Assembly (NCBI GenBank): GCA_903934135.1
Contig: CAIZMQ010000064.1
Span: 1-52,781, forward strand
Source: an uncultured Verrucomicrobiota bacterium
GTDB taxonomy: Bacteria; Verrucomicrobiota; Verrucomicrobiia; Chthoniobacterales; JACTMZ01
Direction: 5' to 3'
Length of the DNA stretch: 52,781 nt
Part shown: positions 37,359-48,100 of the stretch, piece by piece
How the letters are laid out: every line of letters begins with the position of its first letter
Position numbering within the stretch: the stretch's first letter is position 1
The notes under the pieces: generated by a model
What the model saw: the letters and a program-made list of their open reading frames with translations, nothing else
Databases searched by the model: none
Told to the model about the DNA's origin: nothing
Program-made: the position numbers and the translations under genes

Positions 37359-37963
37359 GGGCGGCTGATTACCCCGGGCCTTTCGCGGCTCTGGTGCGCG
37401 AGTTGCGGCGGTTGCCGGGGGTCGGTCCGCGCAGCGCGGAGCGCATGGCGCTTTGGCTCCTTGACGATGGTGAGCGACCCACCGCGCTGGCCGATGCTCT
37501 GGCTGCGGCGCGCGACGGAGTCCGCCAGTGCGCGGCATGCGGTTTTTTTGCGGTCGAAGAAAAAGGTGTTATTTGCCTAGACCACGACCGCGAGGATTTG
37601 CTCTGCGTGGTTGAACGGGCTACGGACATCTTACCCATCGAGCGTTCCGGTGCTTTCCGTGGTCTTTATCACGCTCTGGGCGGAAGACTTTCGCCGCTCG
37701 AGCACGTGGGACCTGAGGATTTGCGTCTGGCTGAGTTGACCTCTCGCTTGGAGCGGGGAGTATTCACCGAGGTGATCCTCGCTCTGAGTACCGATGTTGA
37801 AGGCGAGGCCACGGCGAATTACCTCTCGGACTTGCTCGCGCCGCGGGGTGTGAAGGTGTCACGGCTGGCGCAAGGAATGCCGGCCGGGGGCGGGTTGGAG
37901 CATGCTGACGAACTGACTTTGGCGCGCGCCATGGCAGGGCGTCACAGGGCTGGCGGCGGATGA
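37355..37963 (+). CDS. recR: Recombination mediator RecR
   Basis: LRRLPGVGPRSAERMALWLL (HhH), CVVERATDILPIERSGAFRGLYHALGG Toprim, VILALSTDVEGEATANYL. Confidence 0.94.
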   Translation: MRAADYPGPFAALVRELRRLPGVGPRSAERMALWLLDDGERPTALADALAAARDGVRQCAACGFFAVEEKGVICLDHDREDLLCVVERATDILPIERSGAFRGLYHALGGRLSPLEHVGPEDLRLAELTSRLERGVFTEVILALSTDVEGEATANYLSDLLAPRGVKVSRLAQGMPAGGGLEHADELTLARAMAGRHRAGGG

Positions 37964-38934
37964 TGCGTGTGGTTGGTCCCATTGTCGCTGTGGCGTGCCT
38001 GGTGGCGCCGGTGCTCAGTGCGGACGATGCGGCACTGGCGCGGGCCGCGGCTTGCTCTGCGGCGCACGGCGAAGTCTCGCTGCTGGTCTGGAGCGACGGG
38101 CGCGTCGTCTATGAGCGGGGAACGCCGGACGGCCTGTCGCCGCGTGTGTTCAGCATCTCAAAGAGTCTGGTCTCGATCGGTGTTTTCCGTGACGCCAAGA
38201 CCGGCGGGCTGTCTCTCGGCCAATTCGCGGCACACCCCGCCGCACGAGGGGTGTCACTCGCCGATCTTCTCAACCAGACTTCGGGACTGCTCCCGGCGCA
38301 CCGCGCATTTTACGGGCCAGGGCTCCAAGACAAAGGTCCTGTCTTGGAAGGGCTGAAAAGCAATGGCCATGGAGAGTTTGCCTACGGGCCGTCCCACTGG
38401 GAGGTGCTGGCGGAGGAGATCCGCCTGAGCCGCGGAACAACCCTCGAGTCATGGTTGCGCAAGTTTGTCCCGGGCGCGAACGCCCGGGTTGTGGCGCGCT
38501 GGCGGCGCGACGGTCGCGGCACGCTGTTTTTCTCGACCGGCGCCCGCATGGGCGCGCGCGAACTTCTCCCGGCCGGGCGGGAGGTTATCATGGGAATGGG
38601 CCGCGCGCGCTGGCCGGCCGAGGTGAGGACCTTGCTTGCCGCCGGGACTGCGGCAAACCGGATGTATGCGCTCGGCTTCTGGCTCAACCGGGGTGCCGGG
38701 CGTCCCGGCGCCCGTGAGATCGACATCGAATCATCATTGGGGAAAACCAAAGCCCCGGAGGATTGGGCCAACGCCTGCCTGAGCCGGTCCGCCCCGCAAG
38801 ATTTGCTCGCCATGATCGGAACACACGGCCAGCGGGTTTATATCATTCCCTCCCGTCGCATGACCGTAGTGCGTCTGGGTCGTGGACGCGGGTTTTCCGA
38901 TGCGGAGTTTCTGCGCTGTTTGTTCGGTCAGTAG
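37960..38934 (+). CDS. Secreted serine hydrolase (beta-lactamase/PBP-like)
   Basis: Signal peptide; FSISKSLVSIG (SxxK), LLNQTSGLLPAH, FAYGPSHWEVL. Confidence 0.8.
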   Translation: MMRVVGPIVAVACLVAPVLSADDAALARAAACSAAHGEVSLLVWSDGRVVYERGTPDGLSPRVFSISKSLVSIGVFRDAKTGGLSLGQFAAHPAARGVSLADLLNQTSGLLPAHRAFYGPGLQDKGPVLEGLKSNGHGEFAYGPSHWEVLAEEIRLSRGTTLESWLRKFVPGANARVVARWRRDGRGTLFFSTGARMGARELLPAGREVIMGMGRARWPAEVRTLLAAGTAANRMYALGFWLNRGAGRPGAREIDIESSLGKTKAPEDWANACLSRSAPQDLLAMIGTHGQRVYIIPSRRMTVVRLGRGRGFSDAEFLRCLFGQ

Positions 38935-40046
38935 CCGGTGCGAGGTGCCACTGGAAGGGCGCGCGGCGCATTGTTGGGAGGCAGGGCGAGCAAGAGGGTG
39001 GACTCGCCGCGTTGCCAGCGGTAGCCGAAACCGAAGGGCAGGTTGAACCCTGCGCCGTCGGAGTAAGCGGCCCGCAAAGCAGGTTGATCGTATTTGGAAA
39101 AAATATCCAGTGGGGTGGTGTACTTGCCGAAGAAGACAACCTGCCAATCCCGCTCGCGAAGCACCGAGAGCGGAATGCCCGAGTCGTCCTGCACGATGGC
39201 CCGGCAATGTCCGAGGAGAAAGTCGCGCACGCGGGTAAAACCGCCGGAATGCGGGAGGTAAGAAGCCGCTTTGAGGTAGCCGGTGGACGACCCGCGGGAG
39301 GCGAGCCATTGGAGGACGGCAGGGTTCGTTTCGAGCGCGCTGTCGGCCAGGTTGGCCTGCAAATAAACCACCTCCGCCGGAGGCGATCCGGGTGACGCGC
39401 GGAAGATGATGCGCAGGGCAGGTTGGCCTCCGGCGGACTCGCCCGGGACGAGAGATCCGTCGCGCTGCAGAGTCAATCTCTCGGCTGAATCGATGCGTGC
39501 ATCGGTGAAGGAGAGAAAGACGAGCATAATGGGAAAGACTCCCTGAAAATGCGAGCCGGCCAATTCGGTTTTCATATCTTTGGTGATGAAATGGCTGAAA
39601 TTCATGATCACTTCGGTCGATTTGCGCAGCATGGCGAGGCTGGCGTGGAGTTCTCCGGGGCTCAGGCTGAGGGGGTTGCCCAGCTTGCCGACCGGTTCGA
39701 GTCCACCCAAGGCATACAGTCGTGCCGCTGGGAAAAGGCCCAACGCGCTGATCAAATCCGGTCCGCCGAAGAGGTAAGTGACCTGTGACGTGGTTCCGAT
39801 GCGCGGGACGAGTTCGCTGGCCGACCACAACCGCATGGGCGCGAAATAGAGGTCGTCGTAGCGATACCATTGCGCAGCGTATTCGCGGGCGTGCTGGCGG
39901 TATTCGGGGGAGTCCTGCAGTGCGGCGAGGGGGCTTGCGGCGGGGAGTTGGCGCCCGGCCAGAAAGGCGCCCAATTCGGTGGGCGAGAAAGCCGAAGCTG
40001 TTGTCACCGGGAGAGCCAGCGCAAGCAGCAGGTGGAAACACTTCAT
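38928..40046 (-). CDS. Secreted protein of unknown function
   Basis: Signal peptide MKCFHLLLALALPVTTASA; 372 aa; no motif recognised. Confidence 0.7.
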   Translation of the reverse strand: MKCFHLLLALALPVTTASAFSPTELGAFLAGRQLPAASPLAALQDSPEYRQHAREYAAQWYRYDDLYFAPMRLWSASELVPRIGTTSQVTYLFGGPDLISALGLFPAARLYALGGLEPVGKLGNPLSLSPGELHASLAMLRKSTEVIMNFSHFITKDMKTELAGSHFQGVFPIMLVFLSFTDARIDSAERLTLQRDGSLVPGESAGGQPALRIIFRASPGSPPAEVVYLQANLADSALETNPAVLQWLASRGSSTGYLKAASYLPHSGGFTRVRDFLLGHCRAIVQDDSGIPLSVLRERDWQVVFFGKYTTPLDIFSKYDQPALRAAYSDGAGFNLPFGFGYRWQRGESTLLLALPPNNAPRALPVAPRTGY

Positions 40047-41344
40047 GACCCGCGTCGATTTTCGCCTTTGGAGACCGCGGCGTAAACCCCCAATCCGCCC
40101 AGCAGGGTAAGGGCCCCGAAGAGGGCCTCGATCGGTTTTGCCGCTGCGGTGTAAATAATGGCAAACGCGCTGATCGCGAGAAAGAGCAGCGGGGTGAGGG
40201 GATAAAAAGGCACGCGGAAAGGGCGGGGTAAATCCGGCTGCGTGAAGCGGTAGACGATGACGCCCGACACCGTGAGAAAGCTACACGCTAAAAGGGAAAA
40301 CTGTGTGTAGACCAGCACCTGCTCGAAGGCCGAGGTGAGCAGCAGCAGGAGCGTGAGCAGGCTTTGCCCGAGCACTGCCGCAGCGGGGATACCGGCCGCA
40401 GTGCGCCAGCGCAACCAACCGAAAGCGCGCGGGTAGTCCTCGCCGATGACCATGGCGACACGGGGTCCGGCCCAGGCCATGGCGCTGATGGCCGAAATGA
40501 GGCCGAGCGCGATAACGCCGGCGACCAAGCGTCCTCCGCCTTGGCCGAAGACGGCCTGGGCGGCGACTTGCGCCACGTTGAGTTGTCCGGCGAGCGCCCC
40601 TGCCGGCGCGGCATGAAGAAAAGCGGCATTGAGACCGAGGTAAAGGGCCATGACGGCTAGCGTGCCCGCTGTCAGGGCCAGGGGAATGATCCGACCCGGG
40701 GTGCGGACTTCACCCAAGATATAAGTCGCGGCATTCCATCCGGTATAGGCGTAGAGCGTGAACATGAGTGAGACGGCGAAAGGCGCGGTCAGCATGTAGT
40801 CGGTCCACGGCGCGGCGGCGGAGGGAGTCGAAGCGGGTGCGTTGAAGAAAGCCGCGATAAGAAAGAGAACGAGCGCGATTTTCAGCCCGGTGAAAAAAAT
40901 TTGGAATACGCTGCTCAGCCGCAGGTCGTGCAGGTGCACCAGAGTGACGAGAACAACCACCGCGACGGAGGCCGCGAGGGGTTGGACTCCGGGAAAAAGC
41001 CCGTGCAAATACGATCCAAAGGCCAAGGCGCTCAAGGCCATCGGGGCGGCGAAGCCGACCATGATGGACACTATGCCAGCCATAAAGCCGAGGGCGGGAT
41101 GGTAAATTTTCCCGAGAAAATGATATTCACCACCGGAGCGCGGGAGCGCGGCCGAGAGTTCGGCGTAGCACAGGGCCCCGCACAAGGCGAGGACGCCCCC
41201 GAGGCCCCAGAGGACCATGATCGCCGGGCGCGAAGGGATTTCGCCGACCTGAAAACCGAGGCTGGTGAAGATGCCGGTGCCGACCATGTTGGCCACGACG
41301 AGTGCCGTGCAGGTGGCCAATCCGACGGTGCGTGGCGCCGTCAT
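40043..41344 (-). CDS. APC-family amino acid permease
   Basis: NMVGTGIFTSLGFQVGEIPSRPAIMVLWGLGGVLALCGALCYAELSAALPRSGGEY; 12 hydrophobic segments. Confidence 0.93.
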   Translation of the reverse strand: MTAPRTVGLATCTALVVANMVGTGIFTSLGFQVGEIPSRPAIMVLWGLGGVLALCGALCYAELSAALPRSGGEYHFLGKIYHPALGFMAGIVSIMVGFAAPMALSALAFGSYLHGLFPGVQPLAASVAVVVLVTLVHLHDLRLSSVFQIFFTGLKIALVLFLIAAFFNAPASTPSAAAPWTDYMLTAPFAVSLMFTLYAYTGWNAATYILGEVRTPGRIIPLALTAGTLAVMALYLGLNAAFLHAAPAGALAGQLNVAQVAAQAVFGQGGGRLVAGVIALGLISAISAMAWAGPRVAMVIGEDYPRAFGWLRWRTAAGIPAAAVLGQSLLTLLLLLTSAFEQVLVYTQFSLLACSFLTVSGVIVYRFTQPDLPRPFRVPFYPLTPLLFLAISAFAIIYTAAAKPIEALFGALTLLGGLGVYAAVSKGENRRGS

Positions 41345-41395
41345 GGGCCGGGAGGGTCACCTTGCGCTTGATTCGGCATAGCTTGGACTCCTAGC

Positions 41396-42031
41396 ATGGG
41401 CTCTCGCATGAGTGCCATCCTCTTCCGCCGTTTTCTGGCCCGTCCGCTCCAGGTGGCCTATGTCCTCCCCAGTTCCAAGGGGCTCGTCCGACGGGTCTTG
41501 GACAAGATGGATTTCGCCAAGGCGCGGGTCTTCGTGGAATTCGGTGCGGGGGAGGGGTGCTACACCCGGGAGCTGGCCAAGCGCTTGGCTCCGGACGCCA
41601 AGCTCCTCGCCTTCGAGTTGGACAGCCATTTGGCCGAGCATTTGCGCGAGCAGTTTCGGGACGATGATCGGGTGCTCATTTACGAGCAGGACGCCGCCAG
41701 CTTCCGAACCGAGTTGCACAAATTGGGCTTCAGCGAGGCCGACTACGTGATCTCAGGGATACCATTCAGCTACCTCGATCCGAAAAAGAAAAAAGAGATC
41801 CTGCGCGAGGTGCATGACGGCCTGACCCCGGATGGCCAGTTCATTGTTTACCAAGTGACGCCGGAGCTGAAGGGGCACACCAAGATGTATGCCGCCCATG
41901 AGGTGGAGTATTTTTTGGCCAGCATTCCCCCCATGTTTATCGTGGCTTGCCATAAATCGGAAACCACGGTTCGGCCGAAGCGCGGCAAAAAGCGGAAGCT
42001 GGCGCACCGGAGCGAGTCGCAGGCTGCCTGA
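41396..42031 (+). CDS. Class I SAM-dependent methyltransferase (phospholipid N-methyltransferase-like)
   Basis: VFVEFGAGEGCYTRELAKRL, LLAFELDSHLAEHL, DYVISGIPFSYL. Confidence 0.82.
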   Translation: MGSRMSAILFRRFLARPLQVAYVLPSSKGLVRRVLDKMDFAKARVFVEFGAGEGCYTRELAKRLAPDAKLLAFELDSHLAEHLREQFRDDDRVLIYEQDAASFRTELHKLGFSEADYVISGIPFSYLDPKKKKEILREVHDGLTPDGQFIVYQVTPELKGHTKMYAAHEVEYFLASIPPMFIVACHKSETTVRPKRGKKRKLAHRSESQAA

Positions 42032-42046
42032 CCGGTTGGCCGGAGG

Positions 42047-43042
42047 TTATTCCGGCAGGAGATCCGCCACCATGGCACGCTCTTCCTTGAGCTCATCGAC
42101 CGATTTGTCGATGCGCTGGCGGGCGAAATCGTTGTGCGGGAGACTCGGAACGATGGTGGCTTGTTGGTCGGTACTGCTGACCGGGAAGCCGCAAATCAGC
42201 CCCTGCTCGATGCCGTAGGAACCGTCCGAGCAGAGCGCGACACTGTGCCAATCCCCGTGTGGGGTATTGGTCGTGAGGCTGCGTACGGTTTCGATGGCGG
42301 CGTGCGCCGCAGAAAAGGCGGAGGAGAGGCCGCGGGCCTTGATGATGGCGGCACCGCGCTCCTGGACCGTCTTGATGAACTCGCCTTCGAGCCACGGAAG
42401 GTCGTTGATCACTTCGGGGGCAGGGCGTCCCCCGATACGAGCGTTGAAGAAATCGGGAAACTGGGTGTTCGAATGGTTGCCCCAGATGGTCATGTTGGTC
42501 GCGTCGCGCCAGGGAACACCGGCTTTCTGCGCGAGTTGCGCTCTGGCGCGGTTCTCGTCGAGGCGCATCATGGCGAACCAGCGTTCGCGGGGAATGGCCG
42601 GCGCGTTGCTCATGGCGATGAGGCAATTGGTGTTGCAGGGATTGCCGACCACGAGGATGCGGACATCGGAAGCGGCGTTCTTTTCAATCGCCCGGCCCTG
42701 GCCGACAAAGATCTTGCCGTTGATGCCGAGCAATTCCTTGCGTTCCATACCTGCTTTCCGCGGCACACTGCCGACGAGCAGGGCCCAGGAGATTCCGTCA
42801 AAGCCGCGGTCGAGGTCACTGGTTGTCTCGACGCCCTCAAGCAAAGGAAAGGCGCCGTCTTGCAGTTCCATGGCCACACCTTGCAAGGCGGCCATGCCGG
42901 GCTCGATTTCGATCAGTTGAAGAACGACGGGTTGATCGGCCCCGAACACCTGGCCGCTGGCTATGCGGGGCAGGAGAGAATAGCCGATTTGGCCGGCCGC
43001 GCCGGTTACGGCGACACGAATTGCTTTTTTCATCGCGGACAT
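42047..43042 (-). CDS. mdh: Malate dehydrogenase
   Basis: [52 protein letters not shown]. Confidence 0.96.
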   Translation of the reverse strand: MSAMKKAIRVAVTGAAGQIGYSLLPRIASGQVFGADQPVVLQLIEIEPGMAALQGVAMELQDGAFPLLEGVETTSDLDRGFDGISWALLVGSVPRKAGMERKELLGINGKIFVGQGRAIEKNAASDVRILVVGNPCNTNCLIAMSNAPAIPRERWFAMMRLDENRARAQLAQKAGVPWRDATNMTIWGNHSNTQFPDFFNARIGGRPAPEVINDLPWLEGEFIKTVQERGAAIIKARGLSSAFSAAHAAIETVRSLTTNTPHGDWHSVALCSDGSYGIEQGLICGFPVSSTDQQATIVPSLPHNDFARQRIDKSVDELKEERAMVADLLPE

Positions 43043-43094
43043 AGTGCGGCAAACCGCGGGCCGGACTCGACAAAAAAACGGCGGCATAAAACGG

Positions 43095-43132
43095 AGCAAC
43101 CCCGTTCAGCCGGCCGGCCCAACGGGGTTGCT
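43095..43132 (-). terminator. Rho-independent-type terminator hairpin downstream of the HU gene
   Basis: AGCAACCCCGTT ... AACGGGGTTGCT perfect 12-bp arms; minus-strand read followed by CCGTTTTATG...GTTTTTTT. Confidence 0.75.
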
Positions 43133-43150
43133 CGCGCGGGGGGAAGCGGT

Positions 43151-43420
43151 TCAGAGCTTGCTCTTCAAGTCTTTCCCGGCGCCGAATTTCACGCCCTTGG
43201 AAGCTTTGATCTTGATGCGTTCGCCCGTTTTCGGATTCACGCCGAGACGCGCCTTGCGGTTGACCACCTTGAAGGTACCGAAGCCGACAAGTTGCATGAG
43301 CTTGCTTTTCTTGAGGTGCGATTTGATCCCTTCGATCACGGCGTTGACCGCACGTTCGGCATCGGCCTTCGTGCTGCCGAGTTCTTTTTGGACCGATTCG
43401 ATGAGTTTGACTTTGTTCAT
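43151..43420 (-). CDS. HU-family DNA-binding protein
   Basis: MNKVKLIESVQKELGSTKADAERAVNAVIEGI...VGFGTFKVVNRKARLGVNPKTGERIKIKASKGVKFGAGKDLK. Confidence 0.95.
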   Translation of the reverse strand: MNKVKLIESVQKELGSTKADAERAVNAVIEGIKSHLKKSKLMQLVGFGTFKVVNRKARLGVNPKTGERIKIKASKGVKFGAGKDLKSKL

Positions 43421-43578
43421 AGTGGGATGAGCGGTTTGACCGGAGGTAGGGGCCTCCGTGGCAAAGCGTTTTTTCCCCGAGGCCCCGCATGCTGTCAATG
43501 GCCATTACGGGCGCGGGCCAAAAATTTCCACCAGGATTTTGTTTTGACAGGAGGGGGCGGGGCAGGCCCGTTGGAGGC

Positions 43579-44133
43579 GTGAACAAAGAGACCTTTGATC
43601 TGTCGGAAAAATTCATCGAAACGATCGGCCGTAATATCCGCACTCCCCCGCGGATCGCGCCGGACGCTTACATCGCGCCGGATGCCACCTTGGTGGCTAA
43701 TGTCGAGGTCGGGCCCGAGGCCAGCGTCTGGCACCAGGCGGTTCTGCGAGGGGACGTCGCGCCGGTCGTCCTCGGGGCGCAATCCAATGTGCAGGACGGT
43801 GCCGTCGTCCATACGGCGGACGAACTTCCGGCCATCATCGGCAGGTTGGTCACGGTCGGGCATAAGGCGGTTGTTCACGCCTGCACTTTGGAAGACGAGG
43901 TGCTGGTCGGGATGGGGGCGGTCATTCTGGACGGGGCGCATGTCGGCACGCGCTCGATCATCGGGGCGAACGCCACGGTCAAGCAGGGGATGAAGATTCC
44001 GCCCGGATCTATGGTTTTGGGCACCCCGGCGAAGGTCGTGCGGAGCCTGTCGGAGGCCGAGCAGGAGGAAATCCAAAAATGGGCCCTGCGGTACGTACGG
44101 CTTTCGCGTGAGTACCTGTCGGTTCGTGGCTAA
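43579..44133 (+). CDS. Gamma carbonic anhydrase-family left-handed beta-helix protein
   Basis: Hexapeptide repeats; VWHQAVLRGDVAPVVLGAQSNVQDGAVVH, VTVGHKAVVHACTLEDEVLVGMGAVI; GTG start. Confidence 0.92.
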   Translation: MNKETFDLSEKFIETIGRNIRTPPRIAPDAYIAPDATLVANVEVGPEASVWHQAVLRGDVAPVVLGAQSNVQDGAVVHTADELPAIIGRLVTVGHKAVVHACTLEDEVLVGMGAVILDGAHVGTRSIIGANATVKQGMKIPPGSMVLGTPAKVVRSLSEAEQEEIQKWALRYVRLSREYLSVRG

Positions 44134-45029
44134 GCGTGGTCGCCCTCGCATTCGAGGTGCGTGATGACGCGCGCCGCGGGGTGGATTTTACTTTCCAAGG
44201 AATCCTCGATTTCTGTTGCCACCCGGTGGGCATCGCGCAGGAGGACGTCCGCGGGGAAATCAAGATGGAGTTCGACGTGGTGCGCGTCTCCGATGTTGCG
44301 ATGGCGGAGGTTGTGGTGGGTGATGCCGTGCTTGCGGGTTTCGGCAACGACCAATTCCTCGATCTGGCGATGGATGACCGGATCGGCGGCATCCATCAGG
44401 CCGCTCACGCTCCGGCGGATGAGACGCAGACCGGAAACCAAAATGTTCAAAGCCGCGGCGGCGGCGAAGAGCGGATCCCAGTAAAGCCATCCCGTGAGCT
44501 GCACGAGCCCGAGGGCGATGAGGACTCCGAGGCTCGTCCAGCAGTCGGTCAGGACGTGGTGTCCGTTGGCCTCCAGGATGATCGAGCCGCGTTTCTGACC
44601 CGTGCGGACCAGATGCCAGCCAAGTGCGCCATTGAGCACCACACCAAGTGTGGTGAGGGCGAGCCCGATGGGGAGGTTGGACAACTCCGGACCGCGCAAA
44701 GCGGCGTCAATCGCCTCATGAAGAATAAACAGCGCCGCGGCCATGATCATGGCGCCCTCGAACCCGGCCGAGAAGAAGCCTATTTTGGCGTGTCCGTAGA
44801 GATGGTTGGCGTCGGCCGGTCGAAGGGACAGCCAGAGGCTGTAGGCGGCAAAGCAAACGGCTACCAAATGCGCGGCACTTTCGCCCAGGTCGCTCAAAAT
44901 GGCCGTCGAGCCTGTCCATTGCCAAGCCACGGCTTTGAGCGCGAGAAGCAGAACCCCCGCCGCGACCGAGAGGGCCATGGCAAACTTCTTTTCTGCCGCG
45001 GCGGAAGGCGCGGGCAATTCTTCTCCCAT
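44130..45029 (-). CDS. Cation diffusion facilitator (CDF) family transporter
   Basis: AILSDLGESAAHLVAVCFAAYSLWLSLRPADANHLYGHAKIGFFSAGFEG, ANGHHVLTDCWTSLGV. Confidence 0.93.
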   Translation of the reverse strand: MGEELPAPSAAAEKKFAMALSVAAGVLLLALKAVAWQWTGSTAILSDLGESAAHLVAVCFAAYSLWLSLRPADANHLYGHAKIGFFSAGFEGAMIMAAALFILHEAIDAALRGPELSNLPIGLALTTLGVVLNGALGWHLVRTGQKRGSIILEANGHHVLTDCWTSLGVLIALGLVQLTGWLYWDPLFAAAAALNILVSGLRLIRRSVSGLMDAADPVIHRQIEELVVAETRKHGITHHNLRHRNIGDAHHVELHLDFPADVLLRDAHRVATEIEDSLESKIHPAARVITHLECEGDHA

Positions 45030-45133
45030 GCGGCGACTCTGTGCCTGTCCGGAGAGCAGGAGGCAAGGGTGATTTTCTCCCGACTTTCTTGCCGCTTGGT
45101 GCTTTCGGCCTTAAAACTGCTTCGCTTTTTGTC

Positions 45134-48100
45134 ATGAACCAAGACTTGGAAAAGAAAATCGGCGCCCTGCGCGGCGTGCCCGGCGGCGACGAGGATACAG
45201 ACGCGGTGCGACGGCGCATCTTCTACATCAACCTCAAATTACGGGACCTCGGTTGTCCGACCTTTCCCATCGAGCAAGATGCGGAATTCGCCGACCTGGT
45301 CGGCGGGCTCATGGCGCTGCATCGCGAGAAGGACCGGTTGCTGGCCAAGCATCTTTCCCCCACCGATACGCGCATCCAGAATTTTCTGTATGATTACCTG
45401 CAGGACGTGGTCGAGGTGCCGCGCCTGCCCAACCAGACTTTCGCTCTCGACCGGCACGGCCTTGCGCGGCAGCTGTCCTTGCCGCCGGACAAAGACGAGT
45501 TCTCCTCCGACATTATTAACTCGTATCGCGTACGGCAGGGAGTGCTGCACAACCCGAAGAGTGATCGCCGCACCACGCAGGGCATATTTCATGTCACCGA
45601 AGGCGGTTTGCCTGTGCCCGACGACAAGAAAGCGGTGCCGAAGGCGGTCTTCGGACGCCTGCTCAAAGCGGCGCTCAATCCGCCGGCAGAACTGTTGCGC
45701 CTGCCTTTCACCTCGACCCTTCCCACCCCGGCCGAGTGCTTTGTTTCTCTCCTGCTCCGGCCGGTGGTCTGCCCCGAGGTGCCGGGAGTGACGCCGGAGA
45801 AAAGTATGGAGGTGCGCTTTTTTGTGCCGGGCGGCCTGGTTTGCAATCTCGACTTTGTCGAAAGCATTTTCGGCAATGCCGGTGATCCCAATCTCCCGGA
45901 TAACGATGCCGCGCTCGATACCGAACATTGGACCGGGCACACGGGCTGCGTCATTCTGGCTCCGCACCTCAACAAGCTGACCAAGGCGGAACTTGGACTG
46001 CCGTCCCGGAACGAGGCAACCGACCGCCAGCGGCGCGACGGGATGTGCTGGGAATCGCCGGATGAAATCTACAACGATGGCACAGCTTTCAAGATCACGG
46101 CGCGCGACGAGCGCGGTGTGGTGGTGACGATTATTTCCGACAACTACTTTGGATACTGCAAAAAAGAGGTCAAAACGCAGCTCGGAATGGCGGCCAATCT
46201 CTTCGGCAATGCCGAGGAGGAGCATGCGGGAGGTGCGCTCATTTTTCCGAGCTACGACCTCGCCGAGCAGATTGCGGTGCGGGATTTGCCCTTGGATATG
46301 CCGCGTGGGTTTGCCCGGGCCATGGAGTTGCTCGGTGATTCCGTCGAGGTGCATCCGCAGGGTTACGCGGTCGATCGTCACCATGCGGATATTTTTTACG
46401 TCCCGGAGAATGCGCGTTTCGAGTTGCTCGCGCAAAAAGTGACCTGGGAGAAAGACGGGCAGAACTGTGAGATCCCACTCCGACTCGAGCACTGCTATGT
46501 CCTGCCCTGCGGCTACAAAATCCAGATGGCCAAACCTGCGGCCGGCCGGGCCTGGCGTCTCATCGGCACCATGGCCGAGGGCACGCTATGCCACAAACCG
46601 TGCACCGTCTCGGGCGGGGGCAAATCGGAAATTTCCAAGCCGATCTCGGATGCCATCCTCCAAGGGCCGATCTTTGTGGCGGACGTCAAGGCCGACTTCG
46701 ATCATGTCGACCAACTTGTCCGGCACGACTACTCGAACCGTTATGCCGACCCCGCGCGGAATGGCGAGGATCACCGGTTGGTTTTGAGTCCCAACCGGTC
46801 GCTCGGTTCGGTGATTAAACTGCTCACCCCGTCCCCATCCTTCAGCACGGACTACAATGCGTGGCTCGAGACGATCCCGCAGCATGTCAAGGAGCTGGTC
46901 TACGTGCTGAAACGGTTCTACCGCCCGGACTGGGGCGAGCACTGGCGGGAGAACTTCAGTGTCGACACAGTCAACGGCCTGCCGGCCAACGAACTCCGCT
47001 TCCACCGCCGCAAGCTGGTGGCCAATTTCCTGCGCGTCGGTTTCGATGCCGAGGATTCATGGCGCACCTTCGGGCTGCGCAAAGATTTCTTCCCGGCGGC
47101 CAAGATCCAGATGGAAGACGATATCACGGCATCCACCGTGGTGCCGCGACCACTCGTCGCCAGCCTGCTCGACGCGCAGACCGGGCACCTGCCCGGGGTC
47201 AAATTTGTCCACAACTGCGAATACCGCCTTTTCCAGCGCCCCGATGACGCCATCCACCGGGGCTATGACAAAGTCACGGAATACGACTTTTCCCATGGGG
47301 GGAATTTTTTCTCGAACTACCAACCGCTCAGCGCGGACGATGCCCGCGCCATCCTCGAGGACGCGATCGGCTACCATGAGTACACCCGGCCGATGCAGAA
47401 AATGATTGCCGGCTACGTGGAGGCGGGGCGTCCGGCCTTTTTCGTTTCAAATGCCAACCCGCGCCTGGTCGAGGGGCGTCCGACCAAGAACCCGCGCTAC
47501 CTGCAGTCGCGCCCGGACCTACTGGATCCGCAGGGCCGCTACCTCGCCGATGTCGGCATCCGGTTGGCTCGCGGCCTGAGCCGCGACGCGCCCGTGCTCA
47601 CCCCGGTCAATGCCGTGCTGGCCGGTCGTCGCAACAATCCCCCGGACAAAGCGGCGGGTATCCGTTCACTCGCTGTTTACAATCCCATCCACCACATGGA
47701 ACTGCCGGAACTTTTCATGGAGTTCATCTGCAGCATGACCGGCAAATCGCCGTCGACCACCGGAGCGGGTTCGGAAGGTGCGTTGACCAAAGGCCCCTTC
47801 AACGCGTTGCCGCCGGTTTACGACCTGAATTCCGCCCTCGTGTCGTACGCGATCAGCGGCTACGACGGCTTCGTTACCGCGGCGGGTTACGTCGGTCCGC
47901 ACGCCCGCGTCGACCATGACATCAGTCTTCTCGTTCCCGAGGTCTGGTGCCGCATGAGCGTCGAGGAGCGGTCGCCGGAGTTTCTCCACGCGCACGGATA
48001 TCTCGAGCGGTTGAAAGATTTCGAGCATGACGGCCACCCAGTTTTGGCCGGCCGTCTCGGCAGCCGGATCACCAAGAAGTTCGTCAACACGTTCTTCGGC

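Noticed and set aside
38734-40164. 476 aa minus-strand ORF
   Set aside because: Alternative frame of the 38928-40046 secreted protein; the latter has a proper signal peptide and start.
42134-43582. 482 aa plus-strand ORF
   Set aside because: Antisense to mdh and HU, and crosses the HU terminator.
45239-46492. 417 aa minus-strand ORF
   Set aside because: Antisense shadow of the large 1160 aa gene.
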